From an uncultured Gammaproteobacteria bacterium (lineage in GTDB: Bacteria; Pseudomonadota; Gammaproteobacteria; Magnimaribacterales; D2472): DNA of 39,237 nt. The notes under the pieces are model-generated. The model was given only the letters and a program-made list of their open reading frames with translations, had not been told where the DNA came from and made no database searches. Both the position numbers and the translations under genes were made by a program. Of this stretch, positions 23,518-31,674 are shown in pieces. How positions within the stretch are numbered: position 1 is the first letter of the stretch; every line of letters starts with the position of its first letter. Location: NCBI GenBank assembly GCA_913050015.1, contig CAJXAZ010000002.1, forward strand, positions 1 through 39,237. The letters are read 5' to 3'.

Positions 23518-23855
23518 TGGAAACAAGAGCATATTTAAAAGGCACTAGACTGTCACCTCAGAAAGCTGGCTTAGTTGCTAATGCAATTAGAGGAAAATCA
23601 GTTCAAGAAGCAATGGATTTCTTAGTTTTTAATAAACAAAAAGGTTCTGCAATTATTAAGAAATTACTAGAGTCTGCTATTGCTAATGCAGAAAATAATA
23701 ACAATGCTGATGTAGATTTATTATCAGTTAAAACAATAATAGTTAATCAAGGTATGAGACTAAAGAGAATGAAGCCTAGAGCAAGAGGAAGAGCAGATAG
23801 GATCATCAAACCGTCATGCCATATTGAAATTATATTAGCTGAAGGGGCGAAATAA
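23517..23855 (+). CDS. rplV: 50S ribosomal protein L22
   Basis: Its beta-hairpin narrows the exit tunnel next to L4 and affects macrolide binding. The 112 residues contain LSPQKAGLVANAIRGKSV and the hairpin segment MRLKRMKPRARGRADRI. It overlaps its neighbours by one base at both ends. Confidence 0.97.
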   Translation: METRAYLKGTRLSPQKAGLVANAIRGKSVQEAMDFLVFNKQKGSAIIKKLLESAIANAENNNNADVDLLSVKTIIVNQGMRLKRMKPRARGRADRIIKPSCHIEIILAEGAK

Positions 23856-24511
23856 TGGGACAAAAAGTTAATCCAATTGGTTTCAGATTAGGAACATCCA
23901 AGAAGCAAAATGCTAATTGGTATGCAAAGGGTAAAGATTTCTCTACTTATCTAATCCAAGACTTAAAAGTAAGAGAATATTTTAAGAAAAATCTTAAAAA
24001 TGCTTCTATAAGTAAAATAGAGCTTGAAAGATCAGCTGAAAATTTTGTTGTCTCAATTCATACAGCGAGACCCGGTATTATTATTGGTAAAAGAGGCGAG
24101 GAAATTGATAACCTCAAGAAAGCTATAGAAAAAATAGTAAAGAAGCCATCTCAAATCAATATTAAAGAGGTCAGAAAACCTGATCTAGATGCTCAAATAC
24201 TAGCAGAAGGTGTTGCACAGCAACTTGAAAAAAGAGTCATGTTTAGAAGAGCAATGAAAAGAACTGTTCAAAGTGCTCTAAGACAAAGTGCTAAAGGTGT
24301 AAGAGTGGAAGTTTCAGGAAGATTAAACGGTGCTGAGATTGCAAGAACTGAATGGTACAGAGAAGGAAGGGTCCCATTGCACACTTTAAGAGCTGATATT
24401 GATTACGGAACAGCAGAAGCATTAACTACTTATGGAATTATAGGTATTAAAGTCTGGGTGTTTAAAGGTGAAATAACTGAAGATCCTTACAAAGTAGATC
24501 TAGGAGTTTAA
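23855..24511 (+). CDS. rpsC: 30S ribosomal protein S3
   Basis: Lines the mRNA entry channel and contributes to ribosomal helicase activity. The 218 residues (E. coli 233, so a somewhat shorter tail) begin MGQKVNPIGFRLG. They contain a KH domain with GKRG in RPGIIIGKRGEEI, and the C-terminal region GRLNGAEIARTEWYREGRVPLHTLRADIDYG is split over about residues 150-185. rplP follows after 9 bp. Confidence 0.97.
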   Translation: MGQKVNPIGFRLGTSKKQNANWYAKGKDFSTYLIQDLKVREYFKKNLKNASISKIELERSAENFVVSIHTARPGIIIGKRGEEIDNLKKAIEKIVKKPSQINIKEVRKPDLDAQILAEGVAQQLEKRVMFRRAMKRTVQSALRQSAKGVRVEVSGRLNGAEIARTEWYREGRVPLHTLRADIDYGTAEALTTYGIIGIKVWVFKGEITEDPYKVDLGV

Positions 24512-24520
24512 TTAAATATT

Positions 24521-24931
24521 ATGTTGCAACCAAAACAAACAAAATTTAGAAAAATGCATAAAGGCCGTAATAGAGGTCTTGCACAAAACGGAAACACAGT
24601 TGCCTTCGGAAGGTTCGGTCTTGTTGCTTCTGACAGAGGTCGTATAACGGCTCGTCAAATTGAAGCTGCTAGGCGTGCTATGACTAGACATATTAAAAGG
24701 GGTGGAAATATTTGGATAAGAATTTTCCCTGACAAGCCCATAACAAAAAAACCTTTAGAAGTTCGTATGGGTAAAGGTAAAGGTAATGTTGAGTATTGGG
24801 TAGCTCTTGTCCAGCCAGGCAAGGTAATGTTTGAAATGGCAGGTATTGATGAAGATTTAGCTAGACAGGCTTTTAAATTAGCTGCAGCCAAACTACCTGT
24901 AAAAACACATTTTATTAGGAAGGATGTATAA
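24521..24931 (+). CDS. rplP: 50S ribosomal protein L16
   Basis: Late-assembly protein that positions A-site tRNA. The 136 residues equal E. coli length. RKMHKGRNRGLA opens the protein, and KPLEVRMGKGKGNVEYW includes the Arg that E. coli hydroxylates (R81). The stop is immediately followed by the rpmC start. Confidence 0.97.
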   Translation: MLQPKQTKFRKMHKGRNRGLAQNGNTVAFGRFGLVASDRGRITARQIEAARRAMTRHIKRGGNIWIRIFPDKPITKKPLEVRMGKGKGNVEYWVALVQPGKVMFEMAGIDEDLARQAFKLAAAKLPVKTHFIRKDV

Positions 24932-25138
24932 ATGAGCAAAGAATTAGCTGATCTAAGAAAGAAAAATGTTGACCAACTTGGTGCTGAACTGATAGTAGCA
25001 AGAAAGGCACAGTTTGATCTTAGAATTAAGCATAAAACGGGACAGCTAAAAGAAACTAATCAGATAACTCTAGTTAGAAAAAAGATAGCAAAAATTAAGA
25101 CAATAATGAACGAATTAAAAATACAGGATAGTAAATAA
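24932..25138 (+). CDS. rpmC: 50S ribosomal protein L29
   Basis: A small, two-helix protein beside the exit tunnel that helps dock trigger factor. The 68 residues start MSKELADLRKK and carry the family stretch FDLRIKHKTGQLKETNQI and VRKKIAKIKTIMNE. It lies directly after rplP and overlaps rpsQ by one base. Confidence 0.95.
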   Translation: MSKELADLRKKNVDQLGAELIVARKAQFDLRIKHKTGQLKETNQITLVRKKIAKIKTIMNELKIQDSK

Positions 25139-25428
25139 TGATTTCAACTAATCCAAGAATACTTACAGGAGTTGTTATAAGTGATAAAGCTGATAAGACA
25201 ATCACTGTAAGGATAGAAAGAAAAGTAAAACATCCGTTATACGGAAAAGTTATGAAAAGAGCTACTAAAGTTCGTGCGCATGATGAAGATAACTCAGCTG
25301 TTATGGGTGACGTTGTTACTGTGCAGGAATGTAGACCTATTTCTAAAAGTAAAACATGGGTTTTAGTTGCAGAAGGAACTACTAACGCATCTGTTGTAAC
25401 AGAAGAAAAGATTGAGGAGACTGAATAA
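25138..25428 (+). CDS. rpsQ: 30S ribosomal protein S17
   Basis: Primary 16S rRNA-binding protein with an OB fold. The 96 residues contain LTGVVISDKADKTITVRIER and VQECRPISKSKTWVLV. An acidic tail of about 12 residues beyond the E. coli length (84) ends VVTEEKIEETE. It overlaps rpmC and rplN by one base each. Confidence 0.96.
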   Translation: MISTNPRILTGVVISDKADKTITVRIERKVKHPLYGKVMKRATKVRAHDEDNSAVMGDVVTVQECRPISKSKTWVLVAEGTTNASVVTEEKIEETE

Positions 25429-25796
25429 TGATTCAAATGCAATCAATTCTAAAAATTGCTGATAATAGTGGCGCAAGAAGTGTTATGTGTATCAAGGTCC
25501 TTGGAGGATCGAAGAGAAGATATGCAAATATTGGCGATATTATTAAAGTAGCTATTAGAGAAGCTATTCCTACTGGGAAAGTAAAAAAAGGTCAGGTATG
25601 TGATGCTTTAATTGTGCGAACAAGAAAAGGTGTTAGAAGATCAGATGGGTCATTAATTAAATTTGATGAAAATGCTGCTGTATTAGTTAATGCTCAGAAA
25701 GCTCCAATCGGTACAAGAGTATTCGGCCCTGTAACTAGAGAGTTAAGAGAAGGGAAGCACATGAAAATCCTTTCACTAGCCCCTGAGGTGATATAA
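25428..25796 (+). CDS. rplN: 50S ribosomal protein L14
   Basis: Forms intersubunit bridges and is the docking site of the silencing factor RsfS. The 122 residues open MIQMQSILKIADNSGAR and contain VKKGQVCDALIVRTRKGVRR. Its last base abuts the rplX start, and it marks the start of the E. coli spc operon, here without any separate promoter. Confidence 0.97.
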   Translation: MIQMQSILKIADNSGARSVMCIKVLGGSKRRYANIGDIIKVAIREAIPTGKVKKGQVCDALIVRTRKGVRRSDGSLIKFDENAAVLVNAQKAPIGTRVFGPVTRELREGKHMKILSLAPEVI

Positions 25797-26126
25797 ATGA
25801 AAACTACCCTAACAAAATTAAGAGTTGGTGATGAGGTTGTTGTTGTTGCAGGTAAAGATTCCGGCAAGAAAGGACCTTTAAGAAAGATTGTTAAGAATAA
25901 AAATAAAGGAATTGTTACAGGCATTAATATGGTTAAAAAACATACTAAGCCAAATCCAGAAATGGGTGTAACTGGTGGAGTTGTAGAGCAAGAAGCCGCA
26001 ATTGATCTATCCAACCTTGCTATCTGGAACCCTGGTAAGAAAACTAAAGATAGAATTGCTTATTCAGTTGATAAAGATGGAAAGAAAATAAGACTATTCA
26101 AATCAGATGAGACAGAGATTAAGTAA
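25797..26126 (+). CDS. rplX: 50S ribosomal protein L24
   Basis: Assembly initiator of the 50S subunit. The 109 residues start with a KOW motif, LRVGDEVVVVAGKDSGKKG, followed by VTGINMVKKHTKPNPEM. In E. coli the S8 feedback site lies between this gene and rplE. Here the rplX stop and rplE start are directly adjacent, so no non-coding S8 site exists. Confidence 0.96.
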   Translation: MKTTLTKLRVGDEVVVVAGKDSGKKGPLRKIVKNKNKGIVTGINMVKKHTKPNPEMGVTGGVVEQEAAIDLSNLAIWNPGKKTKDRIAYSVDKDGKKIRLFKSDETEIK

Positions 26127-26666
26127 ATGGCAAATTTAAGAGAAAAATACAACAAAGAATTACGAGCTACTCTTCAAGAAAAGCTTGGTTTAAAAAACAT
26201 AATGGCAGTTCCTAAGCTTACTAAAGTAGTAATTAATATGGGTGTTGGAGAAGCTGCGAATGATAAAAAGCATCTTGATACTGCAGTAGCAGATATGGCA
26301 GCAATAGCAGGACAGAGACCAGTTATAACAAAAGCTAGAAAATCAGTAGCAAGTTTTAAAATAAGAGAAGGATGGCCTATAGGATGTAAAGTCACATTAA
26401 GAGGTAACAAGATGTATGAGTTCATGGAAAGGTTGATCGATGTAGCTATTCCTAGAGAAAGAGATTTTAGAGGACTAAACCCTAAATCATTTGATGGTCA
26501 GGGTAACTATAATTTTGGAATTAAAGAGCAAATCATTTTTCCAGAAATTAAATATGACACTGTAGCGAGTATTAGAGGCATGGATGTATGTATTAATACT
26601 TCTGCAACAAACAAAGAAGATGCTAAAGCTTTACTAGAAGTTTTACAATTTCCATTTAAAAAATAG
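26127..26666 (+). CDS. rplE: 50S ribosomal protein L5
   Basis: Central-protuberance protein that binds 5S rRNA and contacts P-site tRNA. The 179 residues equal E. coli length, with MAVPKLTKVVINMGVGEA and GQRPVITKARKSVASFKIREG as family signatures. It is followed by rpsN after 9 bp. Confidence 0.97.
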   Translation: MANLREKYNKELRATLQEKLGLKNIMAVPKLTKVVINMGVGEAANDKKHLDTAVADMAAIAGQRPVITKARKSVASFKIREGWPIGCKVTLRGNKMYEFMERLIDVAIPRERDFRGLNPKSFDGQGNYNFGIKEQIIFPEIKYDTVASIRGMDVCINTSATNKEDAKALLEVLQFPFKK

Positions 26667-26675
26667 GTATTAGAA

Positions 26676-26981
26676 ATGGCAAAAAAATCAATGATCGCAA
26701 GAGAAGTTAAACGAATCAAAACAGTTGCTAAGTTTGCTGATAAAAGAGTAAGCCTAAAAGCAATAATGAACGATGAAAAAGCAACGAGTGAAGAGAGATA
26801 TGAGGCTTCTGTTAAGTTACAGAAACTTCCAAGAAATTCTAGCCCTTCAAGAGTTGTAAGAAGATGTCAGGTAACTGGAAGACCGCATGCTGTGTATAGA
26901 AAGTTTGGACTTAGCAGAATAAAGCTAAGAGAAGCAGCTATGAGAGGCGATATCCCAGGTTTAGTTAAATCAAGTTGGTAA
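26676..26981 (+). CDS. rpsN: 30S ribosomal protein S14 (zinc-free form)
   Basis: Late-binding head protein. At 101 residues this is the long form without the CxxC zinc site. The C-terminal signature RCQVTGRPHAVYRKFGLSRIKLRE is seen, while the zinc-binding short form would have four cysteines. The zinc-free S14 contrasts with the zinc-type L36 encoded by rpmJ downstream. Confidence 0.96.
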   Translation: MAKKSMIAREVKRIKTVAKFADKRVSLKAIMNDEKATSEERYEASVKLQKLPRNSSPSRVVRRCQVTGRPHAVYRKFGLSRIKLREAAMRGDIPGLVKSSW

Positions 26982-26990
26982 TATAATATT

Positions 26991-27386
26991 ATGAGTTTTC
27001 AAGATCCTATAGCAGATTGTTTAACAAGAATACGTAATGGCTTAATGCGTGGCAAAGTACACGTAGATGCTCCTTATTCTAAGTTAAAGCATGAATTAGT
27101 TAATATTTTGATATCCGAAGGATATTTAAAAAGTTGTGAAAAAACAGAAAAAGATGGAAAGCCTTCTATTAAGATAGTACTTAAGTATTTTAATGAAGCG
27201 CCAGCAATTAAGAGCATTAAAAGAATTAGCAAGCCTAGTCTTAGAAGATATTCAGCTTCTTCAGATATTAAGTCTGTTAAAAATGGCCTAGGAGCTCTTA
27301 TTGTTACCACCAATCAAGGTTTAATGACTGACAAACAAGCAAAAGCTAAAAATGTCGGTGGCGAAGTCCTTTGTGAGGTATTTTAA
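26991..27386 (+). CDS. rpsH: 30S ribosomal protein S8
   Basis: Primary 16S rRNA-binding protein of the platform and the spc operon repressor in E. coli. The 131 residues begin MSFQDPIADCLTRIRNG and end with the RNA-binding segment GLGALIVTTNQGLMTDKQAKAKNVGGEVLC. Its mRNA target in E. coli (rplX-rplE) has no spacer here. Confidence 0.97.
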   Translation: MSFQDPIADCLTRIRNGLMRGKVHVDAPYSKLKHELVNILISEGYLKSCEKTEKDGKPSIKIVLKYFNEAPAIKSIKRISKPSLRRYSASSDIKSVKNGLGALIVTTNQGLMTDKQAKAKNVGGEVLCEVF

Positions 27387-27388
27387 TA

Positions 27389-27931
27389 ATGTCTAGAGTA
27401 GCAAAAAATCCAATTCAAATTGTAGACGGCGTTACTGTTAGTCTTGAAGGAAGCATTGTAGATGTTAAAGGCAAGATTGGAGCAATGAAATTCGATGTTC
27501 CTGAAACTGTTTCATTAGAAATAAACGATAACGTTATAACTGTTCAGTATGATACTGAAAATCAGCAATCAGCAGCATTGGCTGGTACAACAAGAGCACT
27601 TGTTAATAATATGATTGTAGGCGTTTCACAAGGTTTTGAAAAAAAATTAGAATTAAAAGGCGTTGGTTATAGAGCAAAAGCTACAGGCAAGCATCTTGAA
27701 TTAACATTAGGCTTTTCTCATCCTGTTAGCTATCAAATTCCAGAAGAGGTTGAGGTAGAAACACCTTCAAATACTGAAATAGTGCTTAAAAGTTTCAATA
27801 AACAGATTCTTGGGCAAGCTGCTGCAGAGATTAGAGCATTTAGACCTCCTGAGCCTTATAAAGGCAAGGGTGTTAGATACTCTGATGAAGTAGTTAGAAG
27901 AAAAGAAGCCAAGAAAGCAGCTGGAGCATAG
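27389..27931 (+). CDS. rplF: 50S ribosomal protein L6
   Basis: Stabilises the factor-binding site near the sarcin-ricin loop. The 180 residues hold the duplicated fold and the C-terminal signature FRPPEPYKGKGVRYSDEVVRRKEAKKA. Spacing is 2 bp on both sides. Confidence 0.97.
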   Translation: MSRVAKNPIQIVDGVTVSLEGSIVDVKGKIGAMKFDVPETVSLEINDNVITVQYDTENQQSAALAGTTRALVNNMIVGVSQGFEKKLELKGVGYRAKATGKHLELTLGFSHPVSYQIPEEVEVETPSNTEIVLKSFNKQILGQAAAEIRAFRPPEPYKGKGVRYSDEVVRRKEAKKAAGA

Positions 27932-27933
27932 TA

Positions 27934-28281
27934 ATGAGTATTAAAAATATATCAAGAATAAGAAGAGCTACGAAAACTAGAATGAAAATTAGAGAACAAG
28001 AGTCACCAAGATTGACAGTTCATAGATCATCTAAGCATTTTTATGCTCAGATCTTCGATAGTCTTGGAACTAAGGTTATAGCCTCAGCTTCTACTAATGA
28101 AAAAGATTTAAAACTTAAATCAAATAATGTTGAAGGTGCTGAAACTGTTGGGAAAAGAGTTGCTGAAAGAGCTCTTGAAAGTGGAGTTACAAAAGTGGTT
28201 TTTGATAGATCTGGATATAGATATCATGGCCGAATAAAAGCCCTAGCTGATTCAGCTAGAAAAGCAGGTCTGGAGTTTTAA
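27934..28281 (+). CDS. rplR: 50S ribosomal protein L18
   Basis: Binds 5S rRNA with L5. The 115 residues have the basic N-terminal tail and the core LTVHRSSKHFYAQIFDS, then VGKRVAERALESGV and FDRSGYRYHGRIKALADSARKAGLEF at the end. rpsE follows after 7 bp. Confidence 0.97.
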   Translation: MSIKNISRIRRATKTRMKIREQESPRLTVHRSSKHFYAQIFDSLGTKVIASASTNEKDLKLKSNNVEGAETVGKRVAERALESGVTKVVFDRSGYRYHGRIKALADSARKAGLEF

Positions 28282-28288
28282 TTAAATT

Positions 28289-28795
28289 ATGAGAGAAAAT
28301 AATACAACAAATAATCAACAAACTGATGCTCTTGAAGAGAAGCTAGTTCAGGTAAACAGAGTAGCTAAAGTTGTTAAAGGTGGAAGAATCTTTGGTTTCA
28401 CTGCCCTTACAGTTGTTGGCGATGGAAATGGCAAAGTTGGTTTTGGTAGAGGTAAGTCTAAAGAAGTGCCTATGGCAATTCAAAAAGCTATGGAAAACGC
28501 TAGAAGAAATATGGTTGATGTCGAGTTAAACAACACTACTATCTGGTATCCAGTTAAAGCTAAGTTTGGAGCGGCCAACGTATACATGCAGCCAGCTTCA
28601 GAAGGTACGGGTATTATTGCAGGTGGAGCTATGAGAGCAGTGCTTGAGTTAGCTGGTGTTCAAAATGTTTTAGCAAAATGTTACGGATCTACAAATCCTG
28701 TAAATGTTGTTAGAGCCACTATTAATGCTTTAAGCGCGATGGAGTCTCCAGGGACTGTTGCTGCAAGAAGAGGAAAAAAGGTTGAGCAAGCATAA
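28289..28795 (+). CDS. rpsE: 30S ribosomal protein S5
   Basis: Lines the mRNA entry channel with S3 and S4 and affects accuracy. The 168 residues start with a short polar Asn/Thr-rich extension (about 15 residues). The double-stranded RNA-binding-like domain follows (VNRVAKVVKGGRIFGFTALTVVGDG) and then the C-terminal part with SEGTGIIAGGAMRAVLELAG. The stop overlaps rpmD by one base. Confidence 0.97.
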   Translation: MRENNTTNNQQTDALEEKLVQVNRVAKVVKGGRIFGFTALTVVGDGNGKVGFGRGKSKEVPMAIQKAMENARRNMVDVELNNTTIWYPVKAKFGAANVYMQPASEGTGIIAGGAMRAVLELAGVQNVLAKCYGSTNPVNVVRATINALSAMESPGTVAARRGKKVEQA

Positions 28796-28983
28796 TGACT
28801 AATGATAAAACAATGACTATAAAGCTAGTTAAAAGTGGAATTGGCAGAATGAAGCGTCATAAGCTTTGTATTAAAGGCCTCGGCTTTAAAAAACTAAACC
28901 AAACAGTAACTGTCATAGATACTCCGAGCAATAGAGGCTTGGTTAATAAAATATCTGACATGATTGAGATTCAGGAAAACTAA
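28795..28983 (+). CDS. rpmD: 50S ribosomal protein L30
   Basis: A small protein of the 50S subunit. The 62 residues contain KLVKSGIGRMKRHKLCIKGLGFKKLNQTV and VNKISDMIEI, typical of bacterial L30. It overlaps rpsE by one base and precedes rplO by 2 bp. Confidence 0.95.
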   Translation: MTNDKTMTIKLVKSGIGRMKRHKLCIKGLGFKKLNQTVTVIDTPSNRGLVNKISDMIEIQEN

Positions 28984-28985
28984 AA

Positions 28986-29498
28986 ATGAGTGAACAAGAA
29001 ACAAATAATTTATCTCTAAATAACCTTTCAAGTAAAGGTACTGCTCAGAATAGAAAAAGAGTAGGAAGAGGTATAGGATCTGGTACTGGTAAAACTGCTG
29101 GTAGGGGTCATAAAGGCCAAAAATCTAGATCTGGTGGATCGATTAGACCAGGTTTTGAGGGTGGGCAGATGCCACTACAAATGAGATTGCCAAAGTTTGG
29201 TTTCTCATCAAGAACCAATAATTACTTGAAAGAAGTAAACGTAAAACACATCAATGGTATAGAAGGCCTTGAGTTAGTAACTATAGATACATTAAAAGAA
29301 CATAAAGTTATTTCTAAATCAATCAAGAAAGTTAAAATATTTGGCATTTTTGATCTTGAATCAAAATTAAATGTTGAAGGAATAAGAGTTACTAAGGGCG
29401 CAAAAGCATCTATAGAAAAAGCAGGCGGGACTGTTGCTGATTTTGTAGAGCCAGTTGCTAGACCTAAATTTGTAAAAAAAATAAAGGCTGCGGAATAA
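28986..29498 (+). CDS. rplO: 50S ribosomal protein L15, extended at both ends
   Basis: Late-assembly protein reaching into 23S rRNA. The core signature GRGIGSGTGKTAGRGHKGQ with RPGFEGGQMPLQMRLPKFGF is clear. At 170 residues it exceeds E. coli L15 (144). About 8 residues precede the usual LNNLS start, and about 20 residues follow the usual GG end (VADFVEPVARPKFVKKIKAAE, partly basic). The internal ATG options do not restore the standard start. secY follows after 3 bp. Confidence 0.95.
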   Translation: MSEQETNNLSLNNLSSKGTAQNRKRVGRGIGSGTGKTAGRGHKGQKSRSGGSIRPGFEGGQMPLQMRLPKFGFSSRTNNYLKEVNVKHINGIEGLELVTIDTLKEHKVISKSIKKVKIFGIFDLESKLNVEGIRVTKGAKASIEKAGGTVADFVEPVARPKFVKKIKAAE

Positions 29499-29501
29499 TA
29501 A

Positions 29502-30803
29502 ATGACTGATAAAGGTACAGGAATGAGCGATCTTTGGAGAAGACTGCGCTTTGTATTTGTTGCTATTCTTGTATATAGAATAGGAACACATATACCTATA
29601 CCTGGAATAGATCCAGATAGACTTGCTGCTCTTTTTGATCAGAACCAAGGAACTATTATTGAGATGTTCAATTTGTTCTCTGGTGGTGCACTTGAGAGAA
29701 TGAGTATATTTGCTCTAAACGTTGTTCCTTATATCTCTTCTGCAATTATTATGCAGTTATTCTCAAACTCAATTCCTTACTTACAAGAACTTAAAAAAGA
29801 TGGACAAGCTGGAAGAAATACAATTACTCAGTACACAAGATATGGAACTGCTATTCTAGCCTTCATTCAAGCATCAGCTTTGGCAGTTACTTTATCTGCG
29901 AGCGGTCTAGCATACACACCAGGCCCTTCATTCTTTATTTCTGCTGTATTCTCTGTAGTTGCTGGAACTATGTTCTTAATGTGGTTAGGTGAGCAAATTT
30001 CAGACAGAGGAATCGGAAACGGAATCTCAATTATTATTGCTACTAGTATTTTAACTGGTATACCTGGCTCAATAGGTCAGGCTCTAGAGCAATCTAGACA
30101 AGGCGACTTAAGCGTTCTTCTTCTTATAGCAATTGGTCTTTTATCAATGGCTGTAATAGCAGTTGTTGTCTTTATAGAAAGAGGACAAAGAAGAATTACA
30201 GTTAATTATGCTCAGAGACAACAGGGCAGAAAGTTAATGCAAGCTCAAACTAGTCATCTTCCATTCAAGGTAAATATGGCTGGAGTTATTCCTGCAATTT
30301 TTGCTAGTACTTTTTTATTATTCCCAGCGTCCTTATCAACTTGGTTTGGTCAAAGTGAATCATTAGGATTTTTACAGACTTTCTCTCTAGCTCTGAATCC
30401 AGGTCAACCTTTATATATTCTAGTTTTTGCAGGCCTTATTATCAGTTTCTGTTTTATATGGCTGGCTCTTACCTTTAATACAAGAGAAGTCTCAGATAAT
30501 TTAAAACGCTCAGGTGCATATATAGCTGGAATTCGTCCAGGAGAGCAGACTTCAAATTACATTGATGCAGTTCTTGCAAGACTTACTGTTTTCGGAGCAA
30601 TATACCTAACACTAATTTGCCTACTTCCATTGGCTCTTATTAATTTCGCTGGAGTTTCACCAACTATTTCAGTTGGCGGCACATCAGTATTGATTATTGT
30701 TGTTGTTCTAATGGATTTTATGGCACAAGTTCAATCTCATATGATGTCTACTCAGTATTCATCGTTAATGAAAAAAGCTAATCTAAAAAACTATAAAAGG
30801 TAA
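29502..30803 (+). CDS. secY: Preprotein translocase subunit SecY
   Basis: Channel-forming inner-membrane subunit of the Sec translocon. The 433 residues contain ten predicted membrane helices. The N-terminal YRIGTHIPIPGID leads into the plug region, and the cytoplasmic loop GQRRITVNYAQRQQGRK is the ribosome- and SecA-binding loop. The late loop NTREVSDNLKRSGAYIAGIRPGEQT is highly conserved. Placed between rplO and rpmJ, as in E. coli. Confidence 0.97.
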   Translation: MTDKGTGMSDLWRRLRFVFVAILVYRIGTHIPIPGIDPDRLAALFDQNQGTIIEMFNLFSGGALERMSIFALNVVPYISSAIIMQLFSNSIPYLQELKKDGQAGRNTITQYTRYGTAILAFIQASALAVTLSASGLAYTPGPSFFISAVFSVVAGTMFLMWLGEQISDRGIGNGISIIIATSILTGIPGSIGQALEQSRQGDLSVLLLIAIGLLSMAVIAVVVFIERGQRRITVNYAQRQQGRKLMQAQTSHLPFKVNMAGVIPAIFASTFLLFPASLSTWFGQSESLGFLQTFSLALNPGQPLYILVFAGLIISFCFIWLALTFNTREVSDNLKRSGAYIAGIRPGEQTSNYIDAVLARLTVFGAIYLTLICLLPLALINFAGVSPTISVGGTSVLIIVVVLMDFMAQVQSHMMSTQYSSLMKKANLKNYKR

Positions 30804-30804
30804 T

Positions 30805-30921
30805 ATGAAAGTTAAAGCATCAGTAAAGAAAATATGCAGAAATTGCAAAATTGTAAGGCGTAACGGCGTTCTTTTTGTAATCTGTAAAACAGACCAAAAA
30901 CATAAACAAAGGCAAGGTTAA
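30805..30921 (+). CDS. rpmJ: 50S ribosomal protein L36 (zinc-binding form)
   Basis: A 38-codon gene, one base after the secY stop and 3 bp before rpsM. It reads MKVKASVKKICRNCK at the start and KHKQRQG at the end. C11, C14 and C27 with the His in KHKQ make the zinc ribbon of the C+ form. The length and sequence match E. coli RpmJ closely. A zinc-dependent L36 suggests the cell has no severe zinc limitation, or carries a zinc-free spare elsewhere. Confidence 0.97.
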   Translation: MKVKASVKKICRNCKIVRRNGVLFVICKTDQKHKQRQG

Positions 30922-30924
30922 AAT

Positions 30925-31284
30925 ATGGCTAGGATCGCAGGAGTAAACATTCCAGAAAATAAACATGTTGAGATATCACTAACTCACATATTTGGAATTG
31001 GAAGACAAACAGCTCAAAACATTTGTGAAGAGTTAAAAATAGATTACACAAGAAAACTTTCTGAACTTACGGAAGAAGAAGTCGAGAGCTTAAGAACAGC
31101 CATTGGCACTTATGTTGTAGAGGGTGATCTTAGAAGAAATATTAGTCAAAATATTAAAAGACTAATGGATCTTGGTAGTTATAGAGGAATTAGACATAGA
31201 AGAAAGCTACCTACTAGAGGTCAGAACACAAAGAATAATGCTAGAACAAGAAAAGGTGCTAAAAAACCAATGAGAGGATCATAA
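30925..31284 (+). CDS. rpsM: 30S ribosomal protein S13
   Basis: Head protein contacting P-site tRNA and L5. The 119 residues include MARIAGVNIPENKHVEISLTHIFGIG split by the helix-two-turns-helix, and the basic tail RGQNTKNNARTRKG. In E. coli an S4-binding pseudoknot leader precedes it; here only 3 bp separate it from rpmJ. Confidence 0.97.
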   Translation: MARIAGVNIPENKHVEISLTHIFGIGRQTAQNICEELKIDYTRKLSELTEEEVESLRTAIGTYVVEGDLRRNISQNIKRLMDLGSYRGIRHRRKLPTRGQNTKNNARTRKGAKKPMRGS

Positions 31285-31285
31285 G

Positions 31286-31663
31286 ATGGCGGTTAAAGGA
31301 AAAAAAGGTAAAAAAATTGTTACTGACGGTGTGGCTCATATCCATTCTTCATTTAATAATACAATCGTTACTATTACTGATAAGCAAGGTAATACTTTAT
31401 GTTGGGCAACTTCAGGTGGCTCAGGTTTTAAAGGCTCAAGAAAAAGCACGCCTTTTGCAGCGCAGATTGCTGCTGATAAAGCTGGGAATGCAGCTAAAGA
31501 ATTTGGCATGATTAACCTAGACGTTAAAGTTAAGGGTCCTGGTGGCGGTAGAGAATCTGCAATTAGATCTTTAAATTCATGTGGATTAAAAATTAGAAGT
31601 ATTACAGATGTGACACCACTTCCGCATAACGGTTGTCGTCCATCTAAAAAACGAAGAGTTTAA
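31286..31663 (+). CDS. rpsK: 30S ribosomal protein S11
   Basis: Platform protein near the E site and Shine-Dalgarno helix. The 125 residues contain GVAHIHSSFNNTIVTITD and the signature VKVKGPGGGRESAIRSL, with the C-terminal DVTPLPHNGCRPSKKRRV. Gap of one base after rpsM. Confidence 0.97.
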   Translation: MAVKGKKGKKIVTDGVAHIHSSFNNTIVTITDKQGNTLCWATSGGSGFKGSRKSTPFAAQIAADKAGNAAKEFGMINLDVKVKGPGGGRESAIRSLNSCGLKIRSITDVTPLPHNGCRPSKKRRV

Positions 31664-31674
31664 CGGAGTAACAA

